A stretch of DNA of 33,116 nucleotides from Caloramator sp. (GCA_026418935.1 JAOAAJ010000101.1:1-33116), one strand, 5' to 3'. Counted from the stretch's first letter, positions 16,687 to 24,672 are shown. The notes: generated by a model from the sequence alone, not told the origin. Translations and numbers: made by a program.

Positions 16687-17265
16687 ATGTACAGAGTAGT
16701 TTTAAAGGCAACAAGCTTAGCACACGAGATAGTAAAAAAAGTAGTAGAGGATGGCGATGTTGTAGTTGATGCTACGTTAGGCAACGGAAATGATTCGTTG
16801 TTTTTAAGTTCACTTACACCAAATGGCAAGGTATATTCCTTCGAGGTACAAAAATCTGCGGTTGATAAATTTAATAATATTATAGATGAAAAAGGGATTA
16901 AAAATATTAAAGTAATATATGATGGTCATGAGAATATGGATTTATACATAGATAAAAAAGTAAAAACAATCATGTTTAATTTAGGTTATTTACCAGGTTC
17001 AGATAAGACTGTAACTACAAAAAGTAATACTACATTAGAGGCCGTTCAAAAGGGATTGAAATTATTGTTACCAGGAGGAGTAATGACAATAGCAGTATAT
17101 ATTGGACATGAAGAGGGACAAAGGGAGGCAGAGGAATTATTAAAACTTATTTCTGAGTTAGACTCAAAACAATTTTCTATTATGAATATAAATTTTATTA
17201 ACAGAAATAATGCACCTTTTTTAATAGTTATTGAGAAAAACGACAGTTTTCGTGAAGATATATAA
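16687..17265 (+). CDS. mnmM: tRNA mnm5U methyltransferase, MnmM (YtqB) family
   Basis: A 192-residue class I SAM-dependent methyltransferase. Motif I is VVDATLGNGNDSLFL (residues 26-40; Asp28). The family-specific NLGYLPGSDKTVTT follows near 98-111, matching YtqB of Bacillus. YtqB/MnmM performs the last methylation of 5-aminomethyluridine to mnm5U at the tRNA wobble position in Gram-positive bacteria lacking the MnmC methyltransferase domain. Length is typical. RBS TAGGGAGTG precedes the ATG. The last 38 bases overlap a gene on the opposite strand. No terminator is visible after it. Confidence 0.85.
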   Translation: MYRVVLKATSLAHEIVKKVVEDGDVVVDATLGNGNDSLFLSSLTPNGKVYSFEVQKSAVDKFNNIIDEKGIKNIKVIYDGHENMDLYIDKKVKTIMFNLGYLPGSDKTVTTKSNTTLEAVQKGLKLLLPGGVMTIAVYIGHEEGQREAEELLKLISELDSKQFSIMNINFINRNNAPFLIVIEKNDSFREDI

Positions 17266-17878
17266 ATTGTTTTTTATTTGTTGTAAACTCAATAACTTTA
17301 ATTTTAGATGGAGTATTTATTTTTTTACCGCATTTTAAGCACGTATAATTTCCTGTAACTATGTAATCATAATGAATGTGCAGTTGTGTATTAGAATATT
17401 TTTTCCAGCTATTCCAGGCTGTTTTGCATAATTTAACTCTATTTTTTTTATCTGCAAATACCCATCTTAACATTTTATGAAAATGAAAAGGATATTTTGT
17501 ATATATTAGATAATCATAAGGAATACCTATTTGGGTACAGTAATCTATAAAAGATGTTTCAATTAAAGTTTGTAAAGGATCTGAAATTTTAGTGCTTATG
17601 ACATTATATTTATTGTTAATTAAAAAAGTTCGGGCTTTATTGAATATATATCCTTGGCAGATTTCTATTGGTTCATTTTTGTCAACGTTTAAAGTTCTTA
17701 TGTATTTTTTTATCATAGAAAGAGTATAGTCCTCATAACGCTTATTTTCAAAATAAGGAGTAGTAAAGTATTTTATTGGGATTACATCCCACATATATTC
17801 CTTTGATTCAACCCTTAAAATTCCAACAACTGTACCTCCTACTAAGCTTCCACCCCCTGCATCGTCTATTTGTATCAT
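17228..17878 (-). CDS. Uncharacterised RNase-HII-like protein with C-terminal zinc-binding motif
   Basis: A 216-residue protein that I do not recognise as a named family. The first 20 residues, MIQIDDAGGGSLVGGTVVG, resemble the first catalytic motif of RNase HII/HIII (DEAGRGPLAGPVV type), with Asp5-Asp6 in place of Asp-Glu and Gly for the usual Arg/Lys. Further acidic residues that could complete an active site are Glu72, Asp100, Glu107 and Asp112. The C-terminus has Cys180-x2-Cys183 and His209-x2-Cys212, a plausible zinc site. It is rich in Tyr, Lys and His. Start ATG follows AAAGGAG with good spacing. It is divergent from surE and overlaps mnmM by 38 bases. Nuclease function is an inference only. 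Confidence 0.6.
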   Translation of the reverse strand: MIQIDDAGGGSLVGGTVVGILRVESKEYMWDVIPIKYFTTPYFENKRYEDYTLSMIKKYIRTLNVDKNEPIEICQGYIFNKARTFLINNKYNVISTKISDPLQTLIETSFIDYCTQIGIPYDYLIYTKYPFHFHKMLRWVFADKKNRVKLCKTAWNSWKKYSNTQLHIHYDYIVTGNYTCLKCGKKINTPSKIKVIEFTTNKKQFIYLHENCRFSQ

Positions 17879-17955
17879 TTTGTTACTCCTTTCATTGTAT
17901 TTATTAATATTATGTATAGAAAATGGTGATTATATTAAAAAAAGGGGGCGTCTTT

Positions 17956-18729
17956 ATGAGAATTTTAATAACTAATGATGATGGAATAAAAGCAGAAGGT
18001 ATAAAAAAATTGGCAAGCGAATTACAGGAAGAACATGAAATAACAGTAATTGCTCCTGATACTCAAAAAAGTGCTTGTGGACATTCGATTACAATATATA
18101 GACCTTTGACTGTTAAAGAACATAAAATTGAAGGTTTAAATTGCAAATGTTTTTCTATTGATGGAACACCTGCAGATTGTGTGAAAATGGGTATAAATAA
18201 GTTGATAGATGGAAAGGTTGATTTAATAATATCAGGAATAAACGATGGATTAAACGTTGGTACAGATGTTTTGTATTCAGGGACTGTTTCAGCCGCAATT
18301 GAAGGTGCTATATATAAAATACCATCTATTGCAGTTTCTATGGATAGAGAAAATGGAAGGATAAAATATGAAGTTGCAGCATTATTTATAAAAAAATTGT
18401 TAAGAAATCTTGATGTAACTACTATAGGTAATGATATTGTTTTAAATATAAACGTTCCTAATATAAAATATGCAGATATAAAGGGATATAAAGTTTGCAA
18501 TTTAGGTACAAGAATTTATTCAAATATTTTCGTTGAAAAATCTATTAGTGAAATAGAAAAGGTTTTTGAAATTCAAGGAAAACCAACGGATGAAGTAATA
18601 GAAAATACTGATGTATATTTTATTAATAAAGGATTTGTTACGATAACACCACTTCACTATGATCTAACTAATTTTAAATTATTAAAAAGAGTAGAAAATG
18701 AATTAAAAAATGAATTTTTATTTAAATGA
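17956..18729 (+). CDS. surE: 5'/3'-nucleotidase SurE
   Basis: A 257-residue metal-dependent survival phosphatase that hydrolyses nucleoside 5'- and 3'-monophosphates. It shows ILITNDDGI (Asp8, Asp9), APDTQKSACGHSIT (Ser39), DGTPADCVKMG and SGINDGLNVGTDVLYSGTVSAAIEG, the complete SurE signature set. The ATG at 17956 with RBS AAAGGGGG is the correct start; an upstream in-frame ATG at 17923 would place the RBS inside the gene. It is divergent from the RNase-HII-like gene, with a 77-bp intergenic region in which no clear promoter for either gene stands out. Confidence 0.95.
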   Translation: MRILITNDDGIKAEGIKKLASELQEEHEITVIAPDTQKSACGHSITIYRPLTVKEHKIEGLNCKCFSIDGTPADCVKMGINKLIDGKVDLIISGINDGLNVGTDVLYSGTVSAAIEGAIYKIPSIAVSMDRENGRIKYEVAALFIKKLLRNLDVTTIGNDIVLNINVPNIKYADIKGYKVCNLGTRIYSNIFVEKSISEIEKVFEIQGKPTDEVIENTDVYFINKGFVTITPLHYDLTNFKLLKRVENELKNEFLFK

Positions 18730-18768
18730 TTAAATAAATGATGAAGTTGCAACATTAATTTATTCAAA

Positions 18769-18784
18769 TGCAAAATATATTGCA
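18769..18784 (+). promoter_or_regulatory. Candidate operator (inverted repeat) at the rpiR promoter
   Basis: TGCAA (18769-18773) and TTGCA (18780-18784) form an inverted repeat with a 6-bp AT spacer, overlapping the -35 hexamer. RpiR-family regulators bind inverted repeats and often control their own genes. A further TGCA lies at 18748, 21 bp upstream. Confidence 0.4.
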
Positions 18785-18808
18785 ATTTAATGAAAAAGAT
18801 GATAGAAT
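18780..18808 (+). promoter_or_regulatory. Promoter of the RpiR-family regulator gene
   Basis: TTGCAA (18780-18785), 17-bp spacer, TAGAAT (18803-18808), followed by a start codon at 18847. Confidence 0.55.
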
Positions 18809-18829
18809 AGTCTTAGACTAAAAAGACTA
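18808..18829 (+). promoter_or_regulatory. Palindrome over the expected transcription start of rpiR
   Basis: TAGTCTTAGACTA (18808-18820) is a 13-bp palindrome around a central T, with another AGACTA at 18824-18829. It begins at the last base of the -10 and covers the expected start site, a classic repressor position. In RNA, the outer arms (18808-18814 with 18823-18829) could form a 7-bp hairpin. Confidence 0.4.
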
Positions 18830-18846
18830 TGAAGAGGGATGGTAGC

Positions 18847-19728
18847 ATGCAGGAAAACAAACAGGATTTAATGAAACTTATTCAATTAAAGTTTCCAAGA
18901 CTAAGTAAAGGACAGAAGTTAATAGCAGAATATATATTAAAACACTATGATAAGGCTGCTTTTATGACAGCAGCTAAGCTTGGAACAACAGTAGGAGTTA
19001 GTGAATCTACAGTAGTTAGATTTGCAAATGAGCTTGGATATAGTGGATATCCAAAGTTGCAAAAAGCACTTCAGGAAATGATTAAAAATAAACTTACAAG
19101 TGTTCAAAGAATAGAAATATCTAACGATTATTTTGTAGAAGAAAATCCACTTAAAAGTGTTCTTAAGGCAGATATGGAAAACCTTAGAGCTACATTAGAA
19201 AAAATAAACATTGATATGTTTGATTCTGCAGTTGATGAAATACTTAAGGCAAAAAGAATATATATAGTTGGTTTTAGAAGTTCTCAGGCATTAGTTGAGT
19301 TTTTAGGATTTTATCTAAATTTAATCTTAGACAATGTTAGAATAGTTTCAACAGGTATAAGTGATGGTTTTGAAAAACTTCTTAGAGTAGATCCAAATGA
19401 TGTGGTAATTGGTATTGGATTCCCAAGATATTCTACAAGAACTATAGATGCTATGAAATTTTCAAAAAGCAGAGGTGCAAAGGTTATAACTATAACAGAT
19501 AGCCTTTTATCTCCACTTGCAACATATTCAGACTATACTTTAATTGCTCAAAGTAATATGGTATCCTTTGTTGATTCACTTGTTGCTCCTTTAAGTGTTA
19601 TTAATGCCCTTGTTGTAGCAGTTGGATTAAAGGAGAAGGAAAAAACACAAGAGACATTTAGGACTCTTGAAGAGATTTGGGAAGAGAATAATGTATATAG
19701 CTATAAAAATAAGATTAATAATGAATAA
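18847..19728 (+). CDS. MurR/RpiR-family transcriptional regulator
   Basis: A 293-residue regulator with an N-terminal HTH_6 domain (about residues 1-80; LGTTVGVSESTVVRFANELGYSGYPKLQ at about 45-72) and a C-terminal SIS sugar-phosphate-binding domain (about 125-260). The latter includes the IYIVGFRSSQALVEFLGF and VIGIGFPRYSTRTIDAMKFSKSRGAKVITITDS segments. Such proteins respond to sugar phosphates or amino-sugar derivatives. ATG 18847 with RBS AGAGGGA is preferred over the ATG at 18829, which has no RBS and lies in the leader palindrome. No sugar-utilisation gene is adjacent, so the regulon is not evident. Own promoter and terminator indicate a single-gene unit. Confidence 0.9.
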   Translation: MQENKQDLMKLIQLKFPRLSKGQKLIAEYILKHYDKAAFMTAAKLGTTVGVSESTVVRFANELGYSGYPKLQKALQEMIKNKLTSVQRIEISNDYFVEENPLKSVLKADMENLRATLEKINIDMFDSAVDEILKAKRIYIVGFRSSQALVEFLGFYLNLILDNVRIVSTGISDGFEKLLRVDPNDVVIGIGFPRYSTRTIDAMKFSKSRGAKVITITDSLLSPLATYSDYTLIAQSNMVSFVDSLVAPLSVINALVVAVGLKEKEKTQETFRTLEEIWEENNVYSYKNKINNE

Positions 19729-19753
19729 AAAGCCCATTGGGCTTTTTATTTAT
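19727..19753 (+). terminator. Terminator after the rpiR-family gene
   Basis: AAAAAGCCC (19727-19735) pairs with GGGCTTTTT (19739-19747) around ATT, followed by ATTTATTTTTT. The stem begins within the stop codon. Confidence 0.85.
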
Positions 19754-19773
19754 TTTTTGGAGAATATGTGATA

Positions 19774-19804
19774 TTGTATTGTAAGGCAGATAGTTAGATA
19801 TAAT
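19774..19804 (+). promoter_or_regulatory. Candidate promoter of the flavoprotein-aroH-cmk-plsC-ispH operon
   Basis: A consensus TATAAT lies at 19799-19804, with TTGTAT (19774-19779) upstream at a longer than ideal 19-bp spacing. It lies 28 bases ahead of the first start codon of a tight operon. Confidence 0.4.
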
Positions 19805-19832
19805 AACATAAAAAGAGTAAGGAGAGAAGTAT

Positions 19833-21056
19833 ATGAAGAAGGTTGTTGTTGTAGGTGGAGGAGCAGCAGGAATGATGGCAGCAATAAAAGCTGCACAGAG
19901 AGGTAATAAAGTTATTTTAATAGAAAAAAATGAAAAGTTAGGTAAAAAAATATATATAACTGGTAAAGGAAGGTGTAATGTTACCAGTAATAAAGATATA
20001 GAAGAGATTATTCAAAATATACATGGAAATGGTGAATTTATGTATAGTTCTTTATACACATTTACAAATTATGATTTAATGGAGATGATAGAATCAAAAG
20101 GCGTAAAACTAAAAGTTGAAAGAGGAGATAGAGTTTTCCCACAATCAGATAAATCAAGTGACATTATAAAATGCTTTGAGGAGTATTTAAGGGAAAATAA
20201 TGTAGAAATATTGCTAAAAACTAAAGTAACTGATATCATAGCAAAGGATAATAAAATATATGGAGTAGAAATCAATAATAATGAAATTATTAAATGTGAT
20301 TCGGTTATTCTTGCAACAGGAGGAAAGTCTTATCCAGGTACAGGTTCAACAGGAGATGGTTATGTCTTTGCAAAGAAATTAGGACATACTATTGTAGATA
20401 TTAGACCATCATTAGTACCACTTGTTTGCAAAGAGGACTGGATTAAGGACTTAATGGGTCTTTCCCTTAAAAATGTAAGTATTAAAGTTAAACACAAAGG
20501 AAAAACGATTTATGAAGATTTTGGAGAGATGCTTTTTACTCACTTTGGAGTATCGGGACCTATTATTTTATCTGCAAGTAGAAAAATATCAGATATATTA
20601 CCTAATGAAGTAGAAATATATATCGACTTAAAACCGGCATTATCATTTGATGAACTTGATAAAAGAATATTGAAGGATTTCCAAAAGTACATAAATAAAC
20701 AGTTTAAAAATGCATTAGATGATTTATTACCTCAAAAGTTAATTCCGGTTGTGGTTAGTTTAAGTGGAATACCTAACGATAAAGTAGTTAATTCTATTAC
20801 AAAAAAAGAAAGAAGTCAACTTGTTAATCTTTTAAAGTCATTTAAGGTTACGGTTATTGGAACAAGACCAATAGAAGAGGCTATAATTACAAGAGGTGGA
20901 GTGAGTGTAAAAGAGGTTGACCCAGCTACAATGGAGTCAAAAATTGTTAAAGGTCTATTTATAGTAGGAGAACTACTTGATGTAGATGCTATGACAGGAG
21001 GGTTTAACCTACAAATTGCATTTAGCACAGGATATTGTGCAGGAATGAATTGTTAG
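19833..21056 (+). CDS. HI0933-family NAD(P)/FAD-dependent oxidoreductase (YtfP/YhiN-like)
   Basis: A 407-residue flavoprotein of the BaiN/HI0933 family. The N-terminal VVVVGGGAAGMMAA dinucleotide fold (4-17) and the family-specific KLGKKIYITGKGRCNVTS (36-53) are clear. The ATGGKSYPGTGSTGDGY element follows near 163-179, and the C-terminal GELLDVDAMTGGFNLQIAFSTG block near 378-399 closes the FAD site. Length is normal. Biological role of the family is poorly defined. It heads a tight operon and lies 10 bases before aroH, an arrangement I recall as common in clostridia. RBS AAGGAGAG. Confidence 0.9.
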   Translation: MKKVVVVGGGAAGMMAAIKAAQRGNKVILIEKNEKLGKKIYITGKGRCNVTSNKDIEEIIQNIHGNGEFMYSSLYTFTNYDLMEMIESKGVKLKVERGDRVFPQSDKSSDIIKCFEEYLRENNVEILLKTKVTDIIAKDNKIYGVEINNNEIIKCDSVILATGGKSYPGTGSTGDGYVFAKKLGHTIVDIRPSLVPLVCKEDWIKDLMGLSLKNVSIKVKHKGKTIYEDFGEMLFTHFGVSGPIILSASRKISDILPNEVEIYIDLKPALSFDELDKRILKDFQKYINKQFKNALDDLLPQKLIPVVVSLSGIPNDKVVNSITKKERSQLVNLLKSFKVTVIGTRPIEEAIITRGGVSVKEVDPATMESKIVKGLFIVGELLDVDAMTGGFNLQIAFSTGYCAGMNC

Positions 21057-21066
21057 GGAGGTATAT

Positions 21067-21429
21067 ATGTTTGCAGTTAGGGGTGCAATAACAGTTGAAA
21101 AAGACGAAAAAAAATATATTTTAGAAGAGACTGAAGTGTTGCTAAAAGAAATGATTTTAAAAAATGAAATTTGTATAGAGGACATAGTCTCAATTATATT
21201 TACAGCGACAAAGGACTTAAAGTCTGCATATCCAGCAGAAGCTGCAAGAAATATAGGAATTAAGTATGCAGGACTTTTATGTTTTCAAGAAATGTATGTG
21301 GAAAGCTCCTTAGATAAATGTATTAGAGTGTTAATGCATGTAAATGGGAACAAAAATCAAAAGGATGTTAAACATATTTTTCTTAAAAGAGCAACTATAT
21401 TAAGGCCTGATTTGTTGAAGGAGATTTGA
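21067..21429 (+). CDS. aroH: Chorismate mutase, AroH type
   Basis: A 120-residue trimeric pseudo-barrel chorismate mutase, converting chorismate to prephenate for Phe/Tyr synthesis. Residues corresponding to the Bacillus AroH active site are Arg5 (VRGAITV), the CFQEM segment (Cys72, Glu75) and Arg87 (KCIRVLM). The family tyrosine before the LRPDL tail (Tyr108 in Bacillus AroH) appears as Phe105 here, a conservative change. RBS GGGAGG lies between the preceding stop and the ATG. Monofunctional and complete. Confidence 0.9.
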   Translation: MFAVRGAITVEKDEKKYILEETEVLLKEMILKNEICIEDIVSIIFTATKDLKSAYPAEAARNIGIKYAGLLCFQEMYVESSLDKCIRVLMHVNGNKNQKDVKHIFLKRATILRPDLLKEI

Positions 21430-21469
21430 TATTTTTATAGAAATATATATATATGACAGGAGGATTGTT

Positions 21470-22132
21470 ATGAATAATATTGCAATTGCTATTGATGGAC
21501 CTGCAGGAGCAGGAAAGAGTACTATATCAAAATTAATTGCAGAAAAGATGGGGATAGAATATATTGACACTGGAGCAATGTACAGAGCAATAACATTAAA
21601 ACTAATTAATAAGGGGGTAGATATAAAAGATTTACAATCTGTAAAAGAAATAGTAGACCAAACAAAGGTTGAATTGATAAATGGTAGAGTTTATTTAGAT
21701 GGTGTTGATGTTTCTGAAGAAATACGTATGCCTTATGTTAGTTCTAAAGTATCAGATGTAGCTGCAATTGCTTGTGTTAGAGAAAGGTTAGTTTATTTAC
21801 AAAGGGAGATGGCGAAAAAGTCAAGTGTTATAATGGATGGTAGGGATATAGGAACAAATGTATTAAAGGATGCACAGGTAAAAATATTTTTAACTGCATC
21901 TGTTGAAGAGAGGGCAAAGAGACGTTTTGTAGAGATGAAAAATAAAGGAATAGATATAACCTTTGAGGAAATTTGTAATGATATAAGAAACAGAGATACA
22001 ATAGATTCAAATAGAGAAATAAATCCTTTGAGAAGAGCAGAGGATGCTATTTTAGTTGATACAACAGGTAAGACAATACAAGAAGTTGTTGATGAAATTA
22101 TTTCTATTATTAGAGAGGGTGCTAACCTATGA
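21470..22132 (+). CDS. cmk: Cytidylate kinase
   Basis: A 220-residue CMP/dCMP kinase that produces (d)CDP. The P-loop GPAGAGKST (residues 10-18) sits in the typical IAIDGPAGAGKSTISK N-terminus. The YIDTGAMYRAIT NMP-binding segment, MDGRDIGTNV near 122-131 and the C-terminal RNRDTIDSNREINPLRRAEDAI lid region are all present. RBS AGGAGG. Its TGA overlaps the next ATG (ATGA), coupling it to plsC. The cmk-plsC-ispH-rpsA order is a typical clostridial arrangement. Confidence 0.95.
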   Translation: MNNIAIAIDGPAGAGKSTISKLIAEKMGIEYIDTGAMYRAITLKLINKGVDIKDLQSVKEIVDQTKVELINGRVYLDGVDVSEEIRMPYVSSKVSDVAAIACVRERLVYLQREMAKKSSVIMDGRDIGTNVLKDAQVKIFLTASVEERAKRRFVEMKNKGIDITFEEICNDIRNRDTIDSNREINPLRRAEDAILVDTTGKTIQEVVDEIISIIREGANL

Positions 22133-22716
22133 ACTTTTATAAATTTTGTCAAACTGTAGTGAGGGGTATATTTAAATTAATTTATAGAGTTGATATATTT
22201 GGAAGCAATAATATACCAAAAGATACTGGAGCAATTATATGTCCAAATCATTTTCATTGGATGGATCCAATAATAGTTGGTGTGTATACAGAAAGACAAA
22301 TTAGATTCATGGCAAAATATGAGCTTTTTAATAAACCTATATTAAATAAACTAATTAAGAGATTAGGTGCATTTCCAGTAAAAAGAGGAGAAGCAGATTT
22401 AAATGCTGTTAAAACTACTTTAAAATTGTTGAAGGAAAACAATTTAGTTGGACTTTTTCCTGAAGGAACACGCTCTAAAACTGGTGAACTTGGAGAAGCA
22501 AATGCAGGTGTAGCTATGTTTGCTATAAAATCGGGCATGCCTGTTATACCAGTATGTATAGTTGGTAATTATAAATTATTTACACGTATTAAAATAAAAT
22601 ATGGCCAGCCAATTGACTTCAATAAATATAAAAAAGAAAAAATGACCAATAGTGATTATTTAGAGTTGAGCCAGATAGTTATGCAAGAAATTAAAAAATT
22701 AAAAGAGGGGATGTAA
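22129..22716 (+). CDS. plsC: 1-acyl-sn-glycerol-3-phosphate acyltransferase (PlsC family)
   Basis: A 195-residue membrane-associated acyltransferase that makes phosphatidic acid from lysophosphatidic acid. The catalytic HX4D is NHFHWMDP (His41, Asp46), and the phosphate-binding FPEGTRSK lies at residues 110-117. An NKLIKRLGAFPVKRG segment (73-87) lies between, and VIPVCIVG comes near 142-149. Shorter than enterobacterial PlsC but typical of the Firmicute cmk-linked form. It is coupled to cmk (4-base overlap) and separated from ispH-rpsA by one base. Confidence 0.92.
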   Translation: MNFYKFCQTVVRGIFKLIYRVDIFGSNNIPKDTGAIICPNHFHWMDPIIVGVYTERQIRFMAKYELFNKPILNKLIKRLGAFPVKRGEADLNAVKTTLKLLKENNLVGLFPEGTRSKTGELGEANAGVAMFAIKSGMPVIPVCIVGNYKLFTRIKIKYGQPIDFNKYKKEKMTNSDYLELSQIVMQEIKKLKEGM

Positions 22717-22717
22717 T

Positions 22718-24613
22718 ATGGAAATTTTGGTAGCAAAGACAGCAGGATTTTGTTTTGGTGTTAAAAAAGCTATTGAAAAGGCCTTTGAAGAAAATGGAGA
22801 TAGGATTTTTACTTATGGCCCAATAATTCATAATAAACAGGTTGTAGAAGAATTAAAAAATAGAGGAATTGATGTTATAGAAAATTTAGACAATATACAA
22901 CCAAATGATAAAATTATAGTAAGATCCCATGGAATATCAAAGGGAGAGTATGAAAAGTTAGAACAAATGGGTGCAGTAATTGTTGATGCAACCTGTCCTT
23001 ATGTTAAACATATACATAAAATAGTTGAACAGAGACATAATGATGGTTACAAAATTATAATCGTTGGTGACGAAAATCATCCAGAAGTTAAGGGAATAAA
23101 TGGCTGGTGCAACAATACTGCAATTATAATTAATGAAATTGACGATTTAAATAAAATAAATACTAATTTAGGAAAAATATGTATAGTTGCACAGACTACC
23201 TTTAACCAAAATAAATGGTATAAAATTTCTTCAGAATTGATGAAGTATGCAAAAGAAATTCTAATATATAATACTATATGCAGTGCTACAGATGAGAGAC
23301 AAAATGAGGCAATAGAGTTGTCAAAAAAAGTTGATGTTATGATAGTAATTGGAGGAAAGAATAGTTCAAATTCACAAAAATTATATGAAATATGCAGAGA
23401 CAATTGTAAAAAAGCAATATTTATTGAAGATGAAAATGATCTAAATTTAAATGAACTTAATGAGGCAAAAAAAGTAGGTATAACAGCTGGTGCATCTACA
23501 CCAGATTATACTATTAGAGCAGTTATAGAAAAAGTGGACTCTCTGAATACACTTAATCATGAAAATAATGATAAAAAAGAAGAAATAGATTATGATTTTA
23601 AAAAACTTTCAGTTGGTGAAATAGTAGAAGGAAAAGTAATACATGTAACAAACGATGAAGTCTTCTTTGATATAGGATATAAAGCTGATGGAATATTACC
23701 TAAAAATTTAGCATCAAATAGAATTGTGAATTTAAAAGATACCTTTAAGATTGGTGAAACTTATGATTTAGAAGTAATTAAGCTTTCGGATAAAGAAGGA
23801 AATGTAGTTTTAAGCAGGTTGAATATAGAAAAATATGACATAATAGAAGAATTAGAAAAAATAAAAGAAGAAGGTTTATTAATTAAAGTTAAATTGTTAA
23901 ATGAAATTAAGGGTGGATATGAATGTTCATACAATAATATAAAGGCATTTTTACCTGAATCCCATTCTGGTGTAACACAATATGATGATATTAAGAGTCT
24001 TATAGGAAGAGATATAGAAGTAAATGTAATAGATGTAAAATTACAAAAGAATGATAGTATAGAAATTATAGTTTCAAGAAAAAATGTATTAAAGAAAAGG
24101 ATAGAAGAAGAAAAAAGGAAATTTATTGAGGAACTAAACTTTGGGCAGGAACTAAAGGGAAGAATAAAGTCCTTTATAGAATCTGGTATTTTTGTTACAG
24201 TAGGCCCAATAGATGTTTTTGTACCTAATTCAGAATTGTCTTGGGATAGAAAAGTGAAACCTCAAAAAGAATTTAAGATAAATCAAGAAGTTAATGTTGT
24301 TATTACTAAAATAAACAAAAATGAAAATAAAGTGTCTGGTAGCATAAAAAGAACAATGAAGGAACCTTGGGATGAATTTATATCAAAATATAAAGAAGGA
24401 GATGTAATAACAGGAAAAGTTGTTGCATTTACTGATTATGGGGCATTTGTTGAAATAATTGAAGGTGTAGATGGATTAATTCATATTTCGCAAATAACAA
24501 CAAGAAGAATTGATAAACCAAGTGATTATTTAAAAATTGGTCAAGTTGTAAAACCAAAAATAATAAATATAGATTATGATAAGAAGAAGGTTTCATTATC
24601 ATTAATTGTGTAA
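22718..24613 (+). CDS. ispH-rpsA: IspH (HMBPP reductase) fused to ribosomal protein S1
   Basis: A 631-residue bifunctional protein. Residues 1-275 are IspH, the [4Fe-4S] enzyme of the last step of the non-mevalonate isoprenoid pathway, with cluster ligands Cys12 (GFCFGV), Cys93 (DATCPYV) and Cys188 (TICSATDERQNE). After an acidic linker (about 276-295) come four S1/OB RNA-binding repeats at about 298-367, 385-455, 472-545 and 559-631. The last has the best match (GKVVAFTDYGAFVEIIEGVDGLIHISQI); the second is degenerate. The fusion is well known in Clostridia. The frame is continuous, with no sign of frameshift. RBS AGAGGGG. Ends at a bidirectional terminator. Confidence 0.95.
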   Translation: MEILVAKTAGFCFGVKKAIEKAFEENGDRIFTYGPIIHNKQVVEELKNRGIDVIENLDNIQPNDKIIVRSHGISKGEYEKLEQMGAVIVDATCPYVKHIHKIVEQRHNDGYKIIIVGDENHPEVKGINGWCNNTAIIINEIDDLNKINTNLGKICIVAQTTFNQNKWYKISSELMKYAKEILIYNTICSATDERQNEAIELSKKVDVMIVIGGKNSSNSQKLYEICRDNCKKAIFIEDENDLNLNELNEAKKVGITAGASTPDYTIRAVIEKVDSLNTLNHENNDKKEEIDYDFKKLSVGEIVEGKVIHVTNDEVFFDIGYKADGILPKNLASNRIVNLKDTFKIGETYDLEVIKLSDKEGNVVLSRLNIEKYDIIEELEKIKEEGLLIKVKLLNEIKGGYECSYNNIKAFLPESHSGVTQYDDIKSLIGRDIEVNVIDVKLQKNDSIEIIVSRKNVLKKRIEEEKRKFIEELNFGQELKGRIKSFIESGIFVTVGPIDVFVPNSELSWDRKVKPQKEFKINQEVNVVITKINKNENKVSGSIKRTMKEPWDEFISKYKEGDVITGKVVAFTDYGAFVEIIEGVDGLIHISQITTRRIDKPSDYLKIGQVVKPKIINIDYDKKKVSLSLIV

Positions 24614-24626
24614 TTTAATGGAAATA

Positions 24627-24662
24627 AAAAATGCCAAGAATTCAATTCTTGGCATTTTTATT
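24627..24662. terminator. Bidirectional terminator between ispH-rpsA and ppaC
   Basis: AAAAATGCCAAGAA (24627-24640) pairs with TTCTTGGCATTTTT (24646-24659). A-tract and T-tract flank the two sides, so it can end both the plus-strand ispH-rpsA transcript and the convergent minus-strand ppaC transcript. Confidence 0.88.
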
Positions 24663-24672
24663 GTATTAAGTA

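Noticed and set aside
17235-17252. Possible terminator hairpin (AAAAC-GACA-GTTTT) at the mnmM 3' end
   Set aside because: Only 5 A/T-dominated base pairs and no U-tract; too weak to call.
18063-18500. 145-codon open frame on the minus strand inside surE
   Set aside because: Antisense to conserved SurE motifs, with no recognisable domain or ribosome binding site.
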